Positions 1 to 8,215 of a stretch of DNA of 64,000 nt are shown here, piece by piece. The translations under genes were made by a program, and so were the position numbers. The DNA is from Achromobacter insolitus (GTDB lineage: Bacteria; Pseudomonadota; Gammaproteobacteria; Burkholderiales; Burkholderiaceae_B). The notes below the pieces were generated by a model that saw only the letters and a program-made list of their open reading frames with translations, searched no databases and was not told the origin of the DNA. The stretch's first letter is position 1. The number at the start of each line of letters is the position of its first letter. Location of the stretch: contig NZ_NJIF01000001.1 of the NCBI RefSeq assembly GCF_002209555.1, positions 682,001-746,000 of the forward strand, written 5' to 3'.

Positions 1-10
1 GCCTATTAGG

Positions 11-49
11 GATACTACCGGTATCTACTTGGGATACCAGTGGGGTACC
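11..49. promoter_or_regulatory. candidate operator cluster upstream of the GntR gene
   Basis: Perfect inverted repeat GGTATC-N7-GATACC (20-25 and 33-38), flanked by a further GATAC (11-15) and a GGTACC (44-49), lies about 75 bp upstream of the first GntR gene. FadR-type GntR proteins commonly bind short GT/AC-rich palindromes and autoregulate, so this is a plausible operator. The assignment is inference from position and symmetry only. Confidence 0.35.
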
Positions 50-121
50 TTCTCAACCATTGCGCGGGACGGCAACTGAGAGTCTCTGCCCCCCGCGCCT
101 TTTTCTTACGCTGCAACACAC

Positions 122-760
122 ATGAACGCTACGCAACGCACCTATCAGACCCTGCTGGACCAGATCGTTTCGCGCCGGATTCCGGCGGGGGAAGTGTTGG
201 AGGAACGCCGTCTGGCGGATGAGCTGGAGGTATCGCGCACGCCGTTGCGGGCAGCCATGAACCGGTTGCTGGGCGAAGGGATGCTGGAGCGGCTGTCCAA
301 TGGGTCCATCGTGGTGCGCTCGTTTGGCGTGACGGATCTGCTGGAACTGCTGCAGATCCGCAGCCTGTTGGAAAGCGAGGCGGCGGCGATGGCGACCGGG
401 CGGATTCCGGCGGAGCCGCTGGAAGGCCTGCGGGCGCGGCTGCAGGCCTTGCTGGATGCGAAGACCCCGGACGAGAAGTCGGATTGGGAGGTCGATAACG
501 CACTGCACGATCTGGTGGCGGCGTACTGCGGCAACCGGAATCTGGCGACGATGATCACTGCGGCGCGGCGGCAGGTGCGGATGTGCGACGTGGAGCGCTT
601 GCCGCAACGGCAGGTACAGGCGCGGGAAGAACATCTGGCGATCGTGGAAGCGCTGCTGTCTGGCGAATCCTCCCGGGCGCGACAAGCGATGGCGGCGCAT
701 CTGGAGAACGTGCGGCGCAGCTATGTGAATTCGCTGGGATATCTGAACCATGGCGCGTGA
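122..760 (+). CDS. GntR-family (FCD/FadR-type) transcriptional regulator
   Basis: A 212-residue DNA-binding regulator. The N-terminal winged helix-turn-helix covers about residues 10-68, with the typical stretch LADELEVSRTPLRAAMNRLL. The C-terminal FCD effector domain carries the expected metal-ligand pattern D125, H129, H171 and H193. It is followed, with an 11-bp overlap, by a ureidoglycolate lyase gene, so it most likely controls ureide/purine catabolism and itself. No clear Shine-Dalgarno precedes the chosen ATG. The effector is unknown; ureidoglycolate, allantoate or a related ureide would fit the neighbours. Family assignment is secure, the ligand is inference. Confidence 0.9.
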   Translation: MNATQRTYQTLLDQIVSRRIPAGEVLEERRLADELEVSRTPLRAAMNRLLGEGMLERLSNGSIVVRSFGVTDLLELLQIRSLLESEAAAMATGRIPAEPLEGLRARLQALLDAKTPDEKSDWEVDNALHDLVAAYCGNRNLATMITAARRQVRMCDVERLPQRQVQAREEHLAIVEALLSGESSRARQAMAAHLENVRRSYVNSLGYLNHGA

Positions 761-1259
761 CATGAATGATTGTCCGCGCGTGATCCGCCCTCGGCCACTC
801 ACGCCCGAGGCCTTCGCGCCGTACGGCGAGGTGATTGCACACCAGGGCGCGGAACGCCGCCACTATCTGACCGAACCCATGCGGCATGGACCCGAAGTGG
901 TTCGGCAGGCGGGCTGGGTCAGCCGGGTGCAGGCCGCGCCTGCGGGGCCGATCGAGATCCGGCTGATGGAACGCCACCGCCATGCGGCGCAGAGCTTCGT
1001 GCCGCTGACAGCGTCGCCCTATCTGGTCGTGGTGGCGCCAACCGGTGCCGACGGCCTGCCCGACATGGCGCGGCTGGAGGCCTTTCTGGCAACCGGCAGC
1101 CAGGGCGTGTGCTACCGCGTCGGCGCCTGGCATCACGGCCTGACCGTGCTGCAGGGGCCGGCGGAATTCCTGGTTTTGATGGGCCAGACCGGTCGCGGCG
1201 ATGACGATGAGTTCTGGCAGGCGCCGGCTCCGCACGCCGTGGTCTCGCTTTCCGATTGA
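750..1259 (+). CDS. allA: ureidoglycolate lyase (AllA family)
   Basis: Releases urea from (S)-ureidoglycolate to give glyoxylate, the last step of the allantoin branch of purine degradation; cytoplasmic. The 169-residue protein has the family size and signatures: RLMERHRHAAQSFVPL (residues 71-86) and CYRVGAWHHGL (121-131), the cupin-like core. The start at 750 overlaps the regulator gene by 11 bp; the ATG at 762, right after the regulator stop, is an alternative and would remove four residues. Neighbouring PuuE-like allantoinase supports the role. Family members of unknown specificity exist, so the substrate is inferred from family and context. Confidence 0.85.
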   Translation: MARDMNDCPRVIRPRPLTPEAFAPYGEVIAHQGAERRHYLTEPMRHGPEVVRQAGWVSRVQAAPAGPIEIRLMERHRHAAQSFVPLTASPYLVVVAPTGADGLPDMARLEAFLATGSQGVCYRVGAWHHGLTVLQGPAEFLVLMGQTGRGDDDEFWQAPAPHAVVSLSD

Positions 1260-1283
1260 TTTCTCACCGATGACCAGCCTGCT

Positions 1284-2210
1284 ATGACTACCGATCATCC
1301 GCATTTGCGCCGCGACTTCGTCGGCTATGGCGCCACCCCGCCCGATCCCAAGTGGCCGGGCGGCGCGCGCCTGGCGCTGAACCTGTGCATCAACTACGAG
1401 GAAGGCGGCGAGCCTTCGGTGCCGGACGGCGACGCTGAATCCGAGACCGGCCTGACCGAAGGCGGCGCGGGCGGCTTCACGGGACGCGACCTGGCGGCCG
1501 AATCGATGTTCGAGTATGGCAGCCGGATCGGCTTCTGGCGCGTGCACCGGCTGCTAAGGGAACGCGGCATGACGGCCACCATTCTGGGATGTGGCCTGGC
1601 GCTGGAACGCAATCCGGCCGTCTGTGAAGCGATCAAGTCGGCCGGCTATGACGTATGCGCGCATGGCTGGCGCTGGGAACGCCATCAGAACCTGACATTG
1701 GAAGAGGAACGCGAACGCATCCGCCGCACCGTGGAATCAATCACCCGCACGGTGGGCTCGCGCCCGTTGGGTTGGTACTGCCGCTACGGTCCCAGTCTGA
1801 ACACCCGCGCCCTGCTGGCCGAGGAAGGCGGTTTCCTCTACGACTCCGATACCTACAACGACGAGCTGCCCTATTGGACCGAGGTAGGCGGCAAACCCCA
1901 CCTGCTGGTGCCTTACGGACTGGCCAACAACGACGCCAAATTCATACGCGGCGGCATGGCCACGGGACAGGACCTGTTCGAGTACCTGCGCGACGCCTTC
2001 GACATGCTGTACGAAGAGGGCGCCACCGCGCCCAAGATGATGTCCGTGGGCCTGCATCTGCGACTGGTCGGCCAGCCGGGCCGCGCGGCGGGCCTGGCGC
2101 GCTTCCTGGACCATGTGTCCGCTCACGACGACGTCTGGGTGTGCCGGCGCGCCGACATCGCGCGCCACTGGCATGCGAACCACCCTGCCGCCCAAGGCGC
2201 CGCGCGCTGA
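1284..2210 (+). CDS. puuE: PuuE-type allantoinase / polysaccharide-deacetylase-fold hydrolase
   Basis: Probably opens the hydantoin ring of allantoin to allantoate by the PuuE route, which uses a polysaccharide-deacetylase (NodB) fold rather than the amidohydrolase fold. The 308-residue protein starts with the typical RRDFVGYG and contains NYEEGGE near residue 33, the YEYGSRIGFWR-like block near 75, CAHGWRWERHQ near 130 and an SDTYNDELPYWTE segment near 190, all close to known PuuE proteins. The loop GWYCRYGPSLNTR differs from the GWYTGR form of classical PuuE, so a related ureide or imide is possible. Adjacent allA supports allantoin catabolism. Confidence 0.75.
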   Translation: MTTDHPHLRRDFVGYGATPPDPKWPGGARLALNLCINYEEGGEPSVPDGDAESETGLTEGGAGGFTGRDLAAESMFEYGSRIGFWRVHRLLRERGMTATILGCGLALERNPAVCEAIKSAGYDVCAHGWRWERHQNLTLEEERERIRRTVESITRTVGSRPLGWYCRYGPSLNTRALLAEEGGFLYDSDTYNDELPYWTEVGGKPHLLVPYGLANNDAKFIRGGMATGQDLFEYLRDAFDMLYEEGATAPKMMSVGLHLRLVGQPGRAAGLARFLDHVSAHDDVWVCRRADIARHWHANHPAAQGAAR

Positions 2211-2253
2211 TTTGTTTTCTGCATCGCCCACGTTTTCTCATCAGGAGAGCAGC

Positions 2254-3252
2254 ATGTCGAAGTACCAGAAAATCAATCGCCGCGGCCTGCTGGCCACGGC
2301 CATGGCCGGGTTGCTCGCGCTGGGCCTGAGCCCGGCGGCCGCGCTGGCCGAGGCCTACCCCAGCAAGCCCATCCGCATCGTCGTGCCCTTCCCGCCCGGA
2401 GGGGCGGCCGATACGCTGGCGCGCGCGTTGTCGCAACAGTTGAACGATACGTTGGGCAAGCAGGTCATCGTGGAAAATCGCGCCGGCGCGGGCGGCACCA
2501 TTGGCACCAACGCCGTGGCCCGGGCAGAGCCGGACGGCTATACGCTGCTGCTGGGCAACGTATCCACGCTGGCGATCGCGCCCAGCCTGTATCCGAACCT
2601 GAACTACGATCCGGTGAAGGATTTCACCCCCATCACGCTGGTGGGCAAGAGCCCGCTGGTGTTCGCCATCAATCCCGGCCTGCCCGCGAAGAACCTGCCG
2701 GACCTGATCGCCCTGGCGAACAAGGAACCCGGCAAGCTGACCTTCGGATCTTCGGGCGCCGGCAGCATCACTCACCTGACGGGCGAAGTGCTGAACCTGG
2801 CCACGGGCGGCAAGCTGGTGCACGTGCCTTACAAGGGCAGCGCGCCGGTGCTGCTGGCCGTGGCCTCGGGCGAATTGAGCATGGGCGTGACCCAGGTGGT
2901 GGAAATGCTGCCGCAGTACAAGGGCGGCCGGGTCGGCGCCGCGGCGGTGACGGGCGCCGAAAAGTCGCCCGCCCTGCCCGACGTATCGACCGCGGCCTCG
3001 CAAGGCGTGAAGGGACTGGAGGCCACCACCTGGTACAGCCTGATGGCGCCTGCGGGCGTGCCTGCGGAAGTGGTCCAGCGCCTGCACCCGGCGCTGGAGA
3101 AAGTGCTGACCAATCCCGATCTGCGCAAGCGCTTTGCCGATGAAGGCCTGATTCTGGCTCCATCCACCCAGGGCGAGCTGGGCGCATTCCTGGGCAATGA
3201 AGTCCGGGACTGGGCCACGGTGATCAAGCAGGCGGGTGTAAAACTCGACTGA
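2254..3252 (+). CDS. Bug-family (TctC-like) periplasmic solute-binding protein
   Basis: A 332-residue periplasmic receptor of the tripartite tricarboxylate transporter/Bug family. It has a signal peptide with an RR pair (residues 9-10) and likely cleavage after AALA near residue 32, then the hallmark IRIVVPFPPGG of the ligand site and the LTFGSSGAGSITHL block. The start is chosen at an ATG preceded by AGGAGAGC; an upstream in-frame ATG would put the signal peptide in the middle. It closes the allA-puuE operon, suggesting capture of a ureide or a carboxylate. No membrane subunits (TctA/TctB) are encoded nearby, as is usual for Bug proteins. Confidence 0.9.
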   Translation: MSKYQKINRRGLLATAMAGLLALGLSPAAALAEAYPSKPIRIVVPFPPGGAADTLARALSQQLNDTLGKQVIVENRAGAGGTIGTNAVARAEPDGYTLLLGNVSTLAIAPSLYPNLNYDPVKDFTPITLVGKSPLVFAINPGLPAKNLPDLIALANKEPGKLTFGSSGAGSITHLTGEVLNLATGGKLVHVPYKGSAPVLLAVASGELSMGVTQVVEMLPQYKGGRVGAAAVTGAEKSPALPDVSTAASQGVKGLEATTWYSLMAPAGVPAEVVQRLHPALEKVLTNPDLRKRFADEGLILAPSTQGELGAFLGNEVRDWATVIKQAGVKLD

Positions 3253-3253
3253 A

Positions 3254-3285
3254 GGCAGGTAGCGGGCCGCGCTGGCGGCCCTGCC
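3254..3285. terminator. hairpin between convergent genes
   Basis: GGCAG pairs with CTGCC and GGCCGC with GCGGCC around a GCTG loop, with a small bulge on the left arm. It sits between the stops of two convergent genes and could terminate both ways, but there is no T tract on either side, so intrinsic termination is uncertain. Confidence 0.4.
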
Positions 3286-3294
3286 TGAGCGGGA

Positions 3295-4854
3295 TTACTT
3301 GCCGTCCCGGACCTTGGTCTCCCAGGCGCGCGGCTTGCCTTCCCAAACCGAGAATCCATCCACGCGCTTGCTGGACGCCCAGGCGTCGGCGCCGTTGTAC
3401 AGCATCAGCATGGGCGTCTGCTCCAGCATCAGGGCGTGCAGCTGATCGAACAGTGCCTGCCGCCTGGCCGGATCGGATTCCAGGAAACTCTCATCGATCA
3501 ACTTCTGCGCCGCGGGGTCATCCCACACCTTGCGGGGCTGCTTGGCTTTGTCGCCCGAGAACTGCTCAAAGCTCAGCGACGGGTCCAGGCGCGACGAGAA
3601 CGAAAACGAGCTGATCTGGTATTTGCCCGTGTTGTAGCGGTCCAGCTGCGTGGCCCACTCCAGGACCTCGATCCTGGCGTTGATGCCCACGGACTGCATC
3701 ATGGCTTGCGCGATCACCGCCACCTGATAGCTGGGCACATGGGCACGCTTGTTGGCGTAAATGACGACGGGCTCGCCCTTGTAGCCGGCCTCCTTCAGCA
3801 ATTGCTGCGCCCGGGCTGGATCGTACTTGTAGCCGCGCTTTTCGGCGTCCTTGTAATAGGCGGAACCCGCGTAAACGGCGGAGTTGTTCAGTTGGCCCAG
3901 GCCTTCGGAGGCCGCGGCCACGACCTGCGGAATGTCCAGCGACGCGGCGATGGCCTGGCGGACCTTCACGTTCTTCAGCACCGGATCCTCGGTCTGGAAC
4001 AACAGCACGTGCTTGACGGCGTCATGCGGGCTGAACACGGTGAGGTTCTTGGCATTCCTGAGTTCGCCGACGTCGGTATTGGTGATCTGGGCGGCGTCGA
4101 TGGCGCCCGACAACAGGCCCGCCTTGGAGGTGGACGGATCCGGCACCACCAGGAACTTGACCTCTTCCACCAGCGGGCGCTTGGAACCGACGTAGCCATC
4201 CGGCTTGTCGCCAGCGGGCGAAACGTAGTCCTTGAAAGCCGACAGCAGCGTGTATTCGCCCCGCTTCCAGTCCTTGAACATGTACGGACCGGTGCCCACC
4301 GGCTTGATCCAGGAACCATCCGCCGCAACCGAATCCTTGGAGATGATGGCTGTCATGCCGCAGTCGGTGCGGGCCAGCGAATCCAGGAACACGGCGGACT
4401 TGCGGTCCACCTTCATCACCACCGTCTGCGCATCGGGCGCGGACACGTCCGTCACCTTCAGGCCGTTACGGCCATCGAAGTCGCTGCGGCAACGCCAATC
4501 CGTCTTCGGATCCATGTAGCGTTGCCAGTTCCAGATCACGTCGGCCGAGGTCAGCGCGGCGCCGTTGTGGAACTTGACGCCTTCACGCAGCTTGAAGGTA
4601 TAGGTCAGACCGTCTTCCGACAGGTCCACCGATTTGGCCAGCAAAGGGCCCACCGTGCCGTTTTCGCGGTAGCCGACCAGGCCTTCGACAATGTTGAGCA
4701 CCACGCCGTCGGTGGTGTTGTCGCGGTTGACGCCGGGGTTGGTCGAGCGAATGTCGGCCGGCTGGGCGATGGTAAGCAGCGCGGCCTGGGCCGAGCCGGC
4801 GGCGGCCAGCGCCAGGCTGAGCGCAAGCGCTCTGGGTACGAAAACGTGGTGCAT
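3295..4854 (-). CDS. ABC transporter substrate-binding protein, family 5 (peptide/nickel type)
   Basis: A 519-residue periplasmic receptor for an oligopeptide-type ABC importer. A signal peptide ends about residue 24 (SAQA). The SBP_bac_5 signature LTYTFKLREGVKFHNG follows at about residue 85-105. The start ATG has GGGGAG upstream. The cognate permeases and fused ATPase are at 5.7-9.2 kb on the same strand, separated by the GntR gene and an intrinsic terminator, so this gene is its own transcription unit. Its promoter carries the TTGGCGCCAA element also found ahead of the hydrolase-permease operon. The ligand is unknown; peptides, glutathione-like compounds or opines are possible for this family. 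Confidence 0.9.
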   Translation of the reverse strand: MHHVFVPRALALSLALAAAGSAQAALLTIAQPADIRSTNPGVNRDNTTDGVVLNIVEGLVGYRENGTVGPLLAKSVDLSEDGLTYTFKLREGVKFHNGAALTSADVIWNWQRYMDPKTDWRCRSDFDGRNGLKVTDVSAPDAQTVVMKVDRKSAVFLDSLARTDCGMTAIISKDSVAADGSWIKPVGTGPYMFKDWKRGEYTLLSAFKDYVSPAGDKPDGYVGSKRPLVEEVKFLVVPDPSTSKAGLLSGAIDAAQITNTDVGELRNAKNLTVFSPHDAVKHVLLFQTEDPVLKNVKVRQAIAASLDIPQVVAAASEGLGQLNNSAVYAGSAYYKDAEKRGYKYDPARAQQLLKEAGYKGEPVVIYANKRAHVPSYQVAVIAQAMMQSVGINARIEVLEWATQLDRYNTGKYQISSFSFSSRLDPSLSFEQFSGDKAKQPRKVWDDPAAQKLIDESFLESDPARRQALFDQLHALMLEQTPMLMLYNGADAWASSKRVDGFSVWEGKPRAWETKVRDGK

Positions 4855-4894
4855 GCAAAGACTCCCCGGCGTGCGGCGCGAAATTCACGCATAT

Positions 4895-4910
4895 ATTGGC
4901 GCCAAAATTA
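4895..4910. promoter_or_regulatory. TTGGCGCC palindrome, candidate GntR operator (site 1)
   Basis: ATTGGCGCCAAAATTA contains the 10-bp perfect palindrome TTGGCGCCAA and lies about 40 bp upstream of the binding-protein start. The same core, in the context ATTGGCGCCAATTTTA, occurs upstream of the operon at the other end of the cluster. A shared regulator, most simply the GntR protein encoded between them, is inferred. Confidence 0.6.
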
Positions 4911-4975
4911 GCTGCTCATTATGGGCGGAATGCGCCACGCCGCTATCGGGGGTATCCCTGAAAGGCGCCGGAATG

Positions 4976-5001
4976 AAAAACGGCGGCCCGGAGGGCCGCC
5001 G
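4976..5001 (-). terminator. rho-independent terminator after the GntR gene
   Basis: On the minus strand CGGCGGCCC and GGGCCGCCG form a perfect 9-bp stem with a 3-nt loop, followed directly by TTTTT. It lies just downstream of the GntR stop and separates this operon from the binding-protein gene. Confidence 0.85.
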
Positions 5002-5029
5002 CAAGCAGATGCGCCAGATGCCGGACGCG

Positions 5030-5650
5030 TCAGGAAATGTCCTGGCCTACGTGTTGCGCGATGATTTTCTGCAGGCGTTTGACGTCGCGCGCTTCCAGGG
5101 CGTCCACCATGTCGAAGTGCTCGCGCGCGGAAATCTCGATGCGCGAGCGCGTGACCCATTCCTTGGCGGGGGCCGCGGGACCGCGGGCGCGGGTTTCGTG
5201 GATCAGCGCCACCAGTTCGCGGTTGCGGCACAGATCGTACATGCCGGCATGGAAGGCCAGGTTGACCTCGTACTGTTCCAGCAGCGTGCCATCCTGCAGC
5301 AGCTTGGCGAAACGTTCGGCCAGGGCGCGCAATGCCCGAACCTTGGCCGGCGTCACATTGGGCATCAGGTCCGCCGCGGCGCCAGTTTCCAGCAGAATGC
5401 GGATATCGCGGATCTGCAGGTGCTGATCCGGATCCATCGCATAGACGTGATAGCCCCGGTTGGGGATGTGCGCGATCAGCCGCTTGGCGGCCAATTGGTC
5501 TAGCGCCCGCCGGACGTCCAGACGCTTGGCGTCGTAGCGTTCCTGCAGGTCGATCTGTTTCAGCCAGGCGCCGGGACCGAATACGCCCGCTTGAATATCA
5601 TGGGCAATGCGATCAACCAGGCCGGGCTGTGCCGTTGCCGCTTTCGGCAT
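5030..5650 (-). CDS. GntR-family (FCD) transcriptional regulator of the adjacent peptide-type ABC system
   Basis: A 206-residue regulator with an N-terminal GntR winged helix (about residues 10-70; GYHVYAMDP marks its wing end) and an FCD domain containing the metal-ligand histidines H134, H178 and H200. The recognition helix is somewhat divergent (LQERYDAKRLDVRRAL). GGAG precedes the ATG. It is encoded downstream of the ABC ATPase and followed by a strong terminator. Two TTGGCGCCAA palindromes, ahead of the binding-protein gene and ahead of the hydrolase-permease operon, are its probable targets, which would place the whole transporter under one switch. The ligand is unknown. Confidence 0.88.
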   Translation of the reverse strand: MPKAATAQPGLVDRIAHDIQAGVFGPGAWLKQIDLQERYDAKRLDVRRALDQLAAKRLIAHIPNRGYHVYAMDPDQHLQIRDIRILLETGAAADLMPNVTPAKVRALRALAERFAKLLQDGTLLEQYEVNLAFHAGMYDLCRNRELVALIHETRARGPAAPAKEWVTRSRIEISAREHFDMVDALEARDVKRLQKIIAQHVGQDIS

Positions 5651-5700
5651 GGACCACTCCCGTCTATCAAATCCGAAGCGCGTATTTTATGCGTAAGTAT

Positions 5701-5728
5701 CCAGGGGGATGGCGCTGGCACCCCCTGG
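5701..5728. other. hairpin between the ATPase and GntR genes
   Basis: CCAGGGGG and CCCCCTGG form an 8-bp stem around a 12-nt loop just downstream of the ATPase stop. No T run follows on the minus strand, so it may be an mRNA-stabilising or attenuating element rather than a full terminator. The GntR gene would then be partly co-transcribed. Confidence 0.4.
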
Positions 5729-5741
5729 GAAACCCGCCCCC

Positions 5742-7397
5742 TCAGGCGCTGGCCCGCAGCGGCTCCTGCTGGTCCAGCCTCCAACGCAGCCGCACGCCGC
5801 CGGTGTCGGTGGATTCCAGCGCTGGAATCGCCGACAGCAGGCTGCGCGTGTATTCCTCCCGCGGCTGGTCGAACACGGCGTCGCGCGAACCTTGCTCAAC
5901 AATGCCGCCGTCGCGCATTACCACCACGCGGTCCGCCACCTGTTCCACCACGCCCAGGTCATGGCTGATGAACAGGCAGGAAAAACCGTGGCGTTCCTGC
6001 AGGTCGGCAAACAGGTCCAGCACCTGTGCGCGCACGGTCACATCCAGGGCGGACACCGGTTCGTCCGCAATGACAAAGGCCGGACGCCGCACGATGGCGC
6101 GGGCGATCGCGACGCGCTGCCGCTGACCACCGGACATTTCGTGGGGATAGCGTTTCGCGTATTCGGATCCCAGCCCGACTTCGGCCAGCACCTCGTCCAC
6201 GCGGCGGCGCTTTTCCGCCGCAGGCATATCTTCCAGCATGCGCAGGCCCTCGCCCACCAGCTGGCCGATCGTCATGCGCGGGTCCAGCGAGGAATACGGG
6301 TCCTGGAACACCATCTGGCAATTCAAGCGGTAGTCCCGCCAGGAGGCGGAGCGCCGGTCCACCTGCTGGCCACGGAACAGGATCTGGCCCGACGTGGGCG
6401 CCAACAGCCCCGCGATGGCGCGGCCCAGCGTGGTCTTGCCCGAGCCCGAGCCGCCCACCACCGCCACCACTTCGCGCGGTTTGACGTGCAGGTCGATGCC
6501 ATTGAGCGCGCGCTTGGCGCCGGTGCGCGAGAACAAGCGCTGGTGTCCGGCGTAGTCCACCACCAGGTTCTTGACCTCGACGATGGGCGCCTCCTTGCCC
6601 AGTTGGCGCGCCGGCAGCCGGCGCGGCATGGCATCCAGCAGCTTGCGCGTGTAGGGATGCTGAGGCCGTTCCAGGATGGCCGCCGTGGCGCCGGTTTCCA
6701 GCACCTTGCCGTGCTGCATCACGACCATGCGCTCGGTGTAGCGCGCCACCATCGGCAGGTCGTGGCTGATCATCAGCACGGCCGTATGGTGTTCGCGGGT
6801 CAGGTCCACCATCAGTTCGAGCACGTCGCGTTGCACCACCGCGTCCAGCGCGGTGGTGGGTTCGTCGGCGATCAGCAGCGTGGGCTCCAGCAGCATCACG
6901 GACGCCAGCATCATGCGCTGGCGCATGCCACCGGAGAACTCGTGGGGCCAGGCTTCCATCGCCCCTTTGGGGTCCCGGATGCCGACCCGGCGCAGCATTT
7001 CCAGGATGCGTTCACGGCGCGCGGAGGCGGACAGGTCCTTGCGGTGCAGCCTCAGGCCCTCCTCCAGTTGCCGCCCGATGGGCATGGACGGATTGAGCGA
7101 GGTCATCGGCTCCTGGAACACCATGCCGATGCGCGCGCCGCGCAGCTTGCGCAGCGCCGCGGGCGCCGCCCGCGTCACATCCACGCCTTCGAACGTGATG
7201 GAGCCGCCCGCAACCACCAGCGGCGCGGGCGTCAGGCCCATGATGGCGCGCGCGGCCTGCGTCTTGCCGCTGCCCGATTCGCCGACGATGCCGACCATTT
7301 CGCCTGGCGCTACCTCGAAGGACACTCCGCTCACGATTTCGCGGCCGCCGGGGCCCACGGTCAGCGACAGATTGGATACCGATACCAAAGCGCTCAT
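5742..7397 (-). CDS. fused double ATP-binding subunit of peptide-type ABC importer (DppD-DppF type)
   Basis: A 551-residue cytoplasmic protein with two complete ABC ATPase modules in tandem, equivalent to DppD plus DppF in one chain. The first half has Walker A GESGSGKT, signature FSGGMRQRMM and Walker B LLIADEPTTALD. The second has GGSGSGKTT, MSGGQRQRVAIAR and FVIADEPVSALD. The start overlaps the upstream permease stop as TAATG, indicating translational coupling. It energises the two permeases encoded immediately upstream for import of the ligand held by the family 5 binding protein. Confidence 0.95.
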   Translation of the reverse strand: MSALVSVSNLSLTVGPGGREIVSGVSFEVAPGEMVGIVGESGSGKTQAARAIMGLTPAPLVVAGGSITFEGVDVTRAAPAALRKLRGARIGMVFQEPMTSLNPSMPIGRQLEEGLRLHRKDLSASARRERILEMLRRVGIRDPKGAMEAWPHEFSGGMRQRMMLASVMLLEPTLLIADEPTTALDAVVQRDVLELMVDLTREHHTAVLMISHDLPMVARYTERMVVMQHGKVLETGATAAILERPQHPYTRKLLDAMPRRLPARQLGKEAPIVEVKNLVVDYAGHQRLFSRTGAKRALNGIDLHVKPREVVAVVGGSGSGKTTLGRAIAGLLAPTSGQILFRGQQVDRRSASWRDYRLNCQMVFQDPYSSLDPRMTIGQLVGEGLRMLEDMPAAEKRRRVDEVLAEVGLGSEYAKRYPHEMSGGQRQRVAIARAIVRRPAFVIADEPVSALDVTVRAQVLDLFADLQERHGFSCLFISHDLGVVEQVADRVVVMRDGGIVEQGSRDAVFDQPREEYTRSLLSAIPALESTDTGGVRLRWRLDQQEPLRASA

Positions 7398-8215
7398 TAC
7401 ACGCCCCTCATGCGGGGATCGAGACGGTCACGCACCGCGTCGCCCAGGAGATTGATTCCCAGCAGCGCGAGCGCGATGGCCAGGCCGGGAAGTATGGATA
7501 GATAGGAGGCCTGCGCCATGAACGGCCGCGCGGCGGCCAGCATATTGCCCCACGTCGGCGCGGGAGGCGGCACGCCCAGGCCCAGGAAGGACAGCGCGCT
7601 TTCCGCCAGGATCACCCAACCGAACATGGACGTCGCCAGTACCGTCAGCGGCGCCACGCAATTGGGCAGCACATGGCGGAACATGGTGTAGAGCTCGGAA
7701 TTACCCAGCACGCGCGAGGATTCGATGAATTCTTTCTCGCGCAGAGACAACACCGTGCCGCGCACGATACGCGTCACCGACGGCGTATAGGCCAGGCCCA
7801 GCGCCAGGATGATGCCGTACTTGTTGGCGCCCACGACGGCCAGCAGGCCCAGCGCCAGCAGCAGTCCCGGGAAGGCCAGTAGCGCATTGTTGAAGGCCAT
7901 GATGACGCGGTCGGTCCAGCCCCGCACAAAGCCCGTCAGGGTACCGATGACCGTGCCCGCGATGATGGCAAAGCTCACCGTCAGGAGACTGATCCAGACG
8001 CTGCTGGACGCGCCGGCAAGCAGACGCGACAGTTCGTCGCGGCCGAATTCGTCCGTGCCCAGCAGGAACTCTCCGCCGGGCGGCCTGAGCCGTGCCACGA
8101 AATTGATCTTCAGCGGATCATGGGGGGTCCAGAAGGCGCCCATGACGGCCGCCACTATCATCAGCGCCACGATAGCGCCGCCCAGTAGCGCGTTGGCTGC
8201 GATTCGCTTTTTCAT
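7397..8215 (-). CDS. ABC transporter permease, DppC type
   Basis: A 272-residue inner-membrane permease. It has an N-terminal membrane segment and the binding-protein-dependent transport domain with the EAA-like region (SSRVLGNSELYTMFRHVLPN) around residues 165-190, which contacts the ATPase. The start chosen at 8215 overlaps the upstream permease stop as ATGA; an in-frame ATG 36 bp upstream exists but would extend further into the previous gene. It pairs with the DppB-type permease. Confidence 0.93.
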   Translation of the reverse strand: MKKRIAANALLGGAIVALMIVAAVMGAFWTPHDPLKINFVARLRPPGGEFLLGTDEFGRDELSRLLAGASSSVWISLLTVSFAIIAGTVIGTLTGFVRGWTDRVIMAFNNALLAFPGLLLALGLLAVVGANKYGIILALGLAYTPSVTRIVRGTVLSLREKEFIESSRVLGNSELYTMFRHVLPNCVAPLTVLATSMFGWVILAESALSFLGLGVPPPAPTWGNMLAAARPFMAQASYLSILPGLAIALALLGINLLGDAVRDRLDPRMRGV

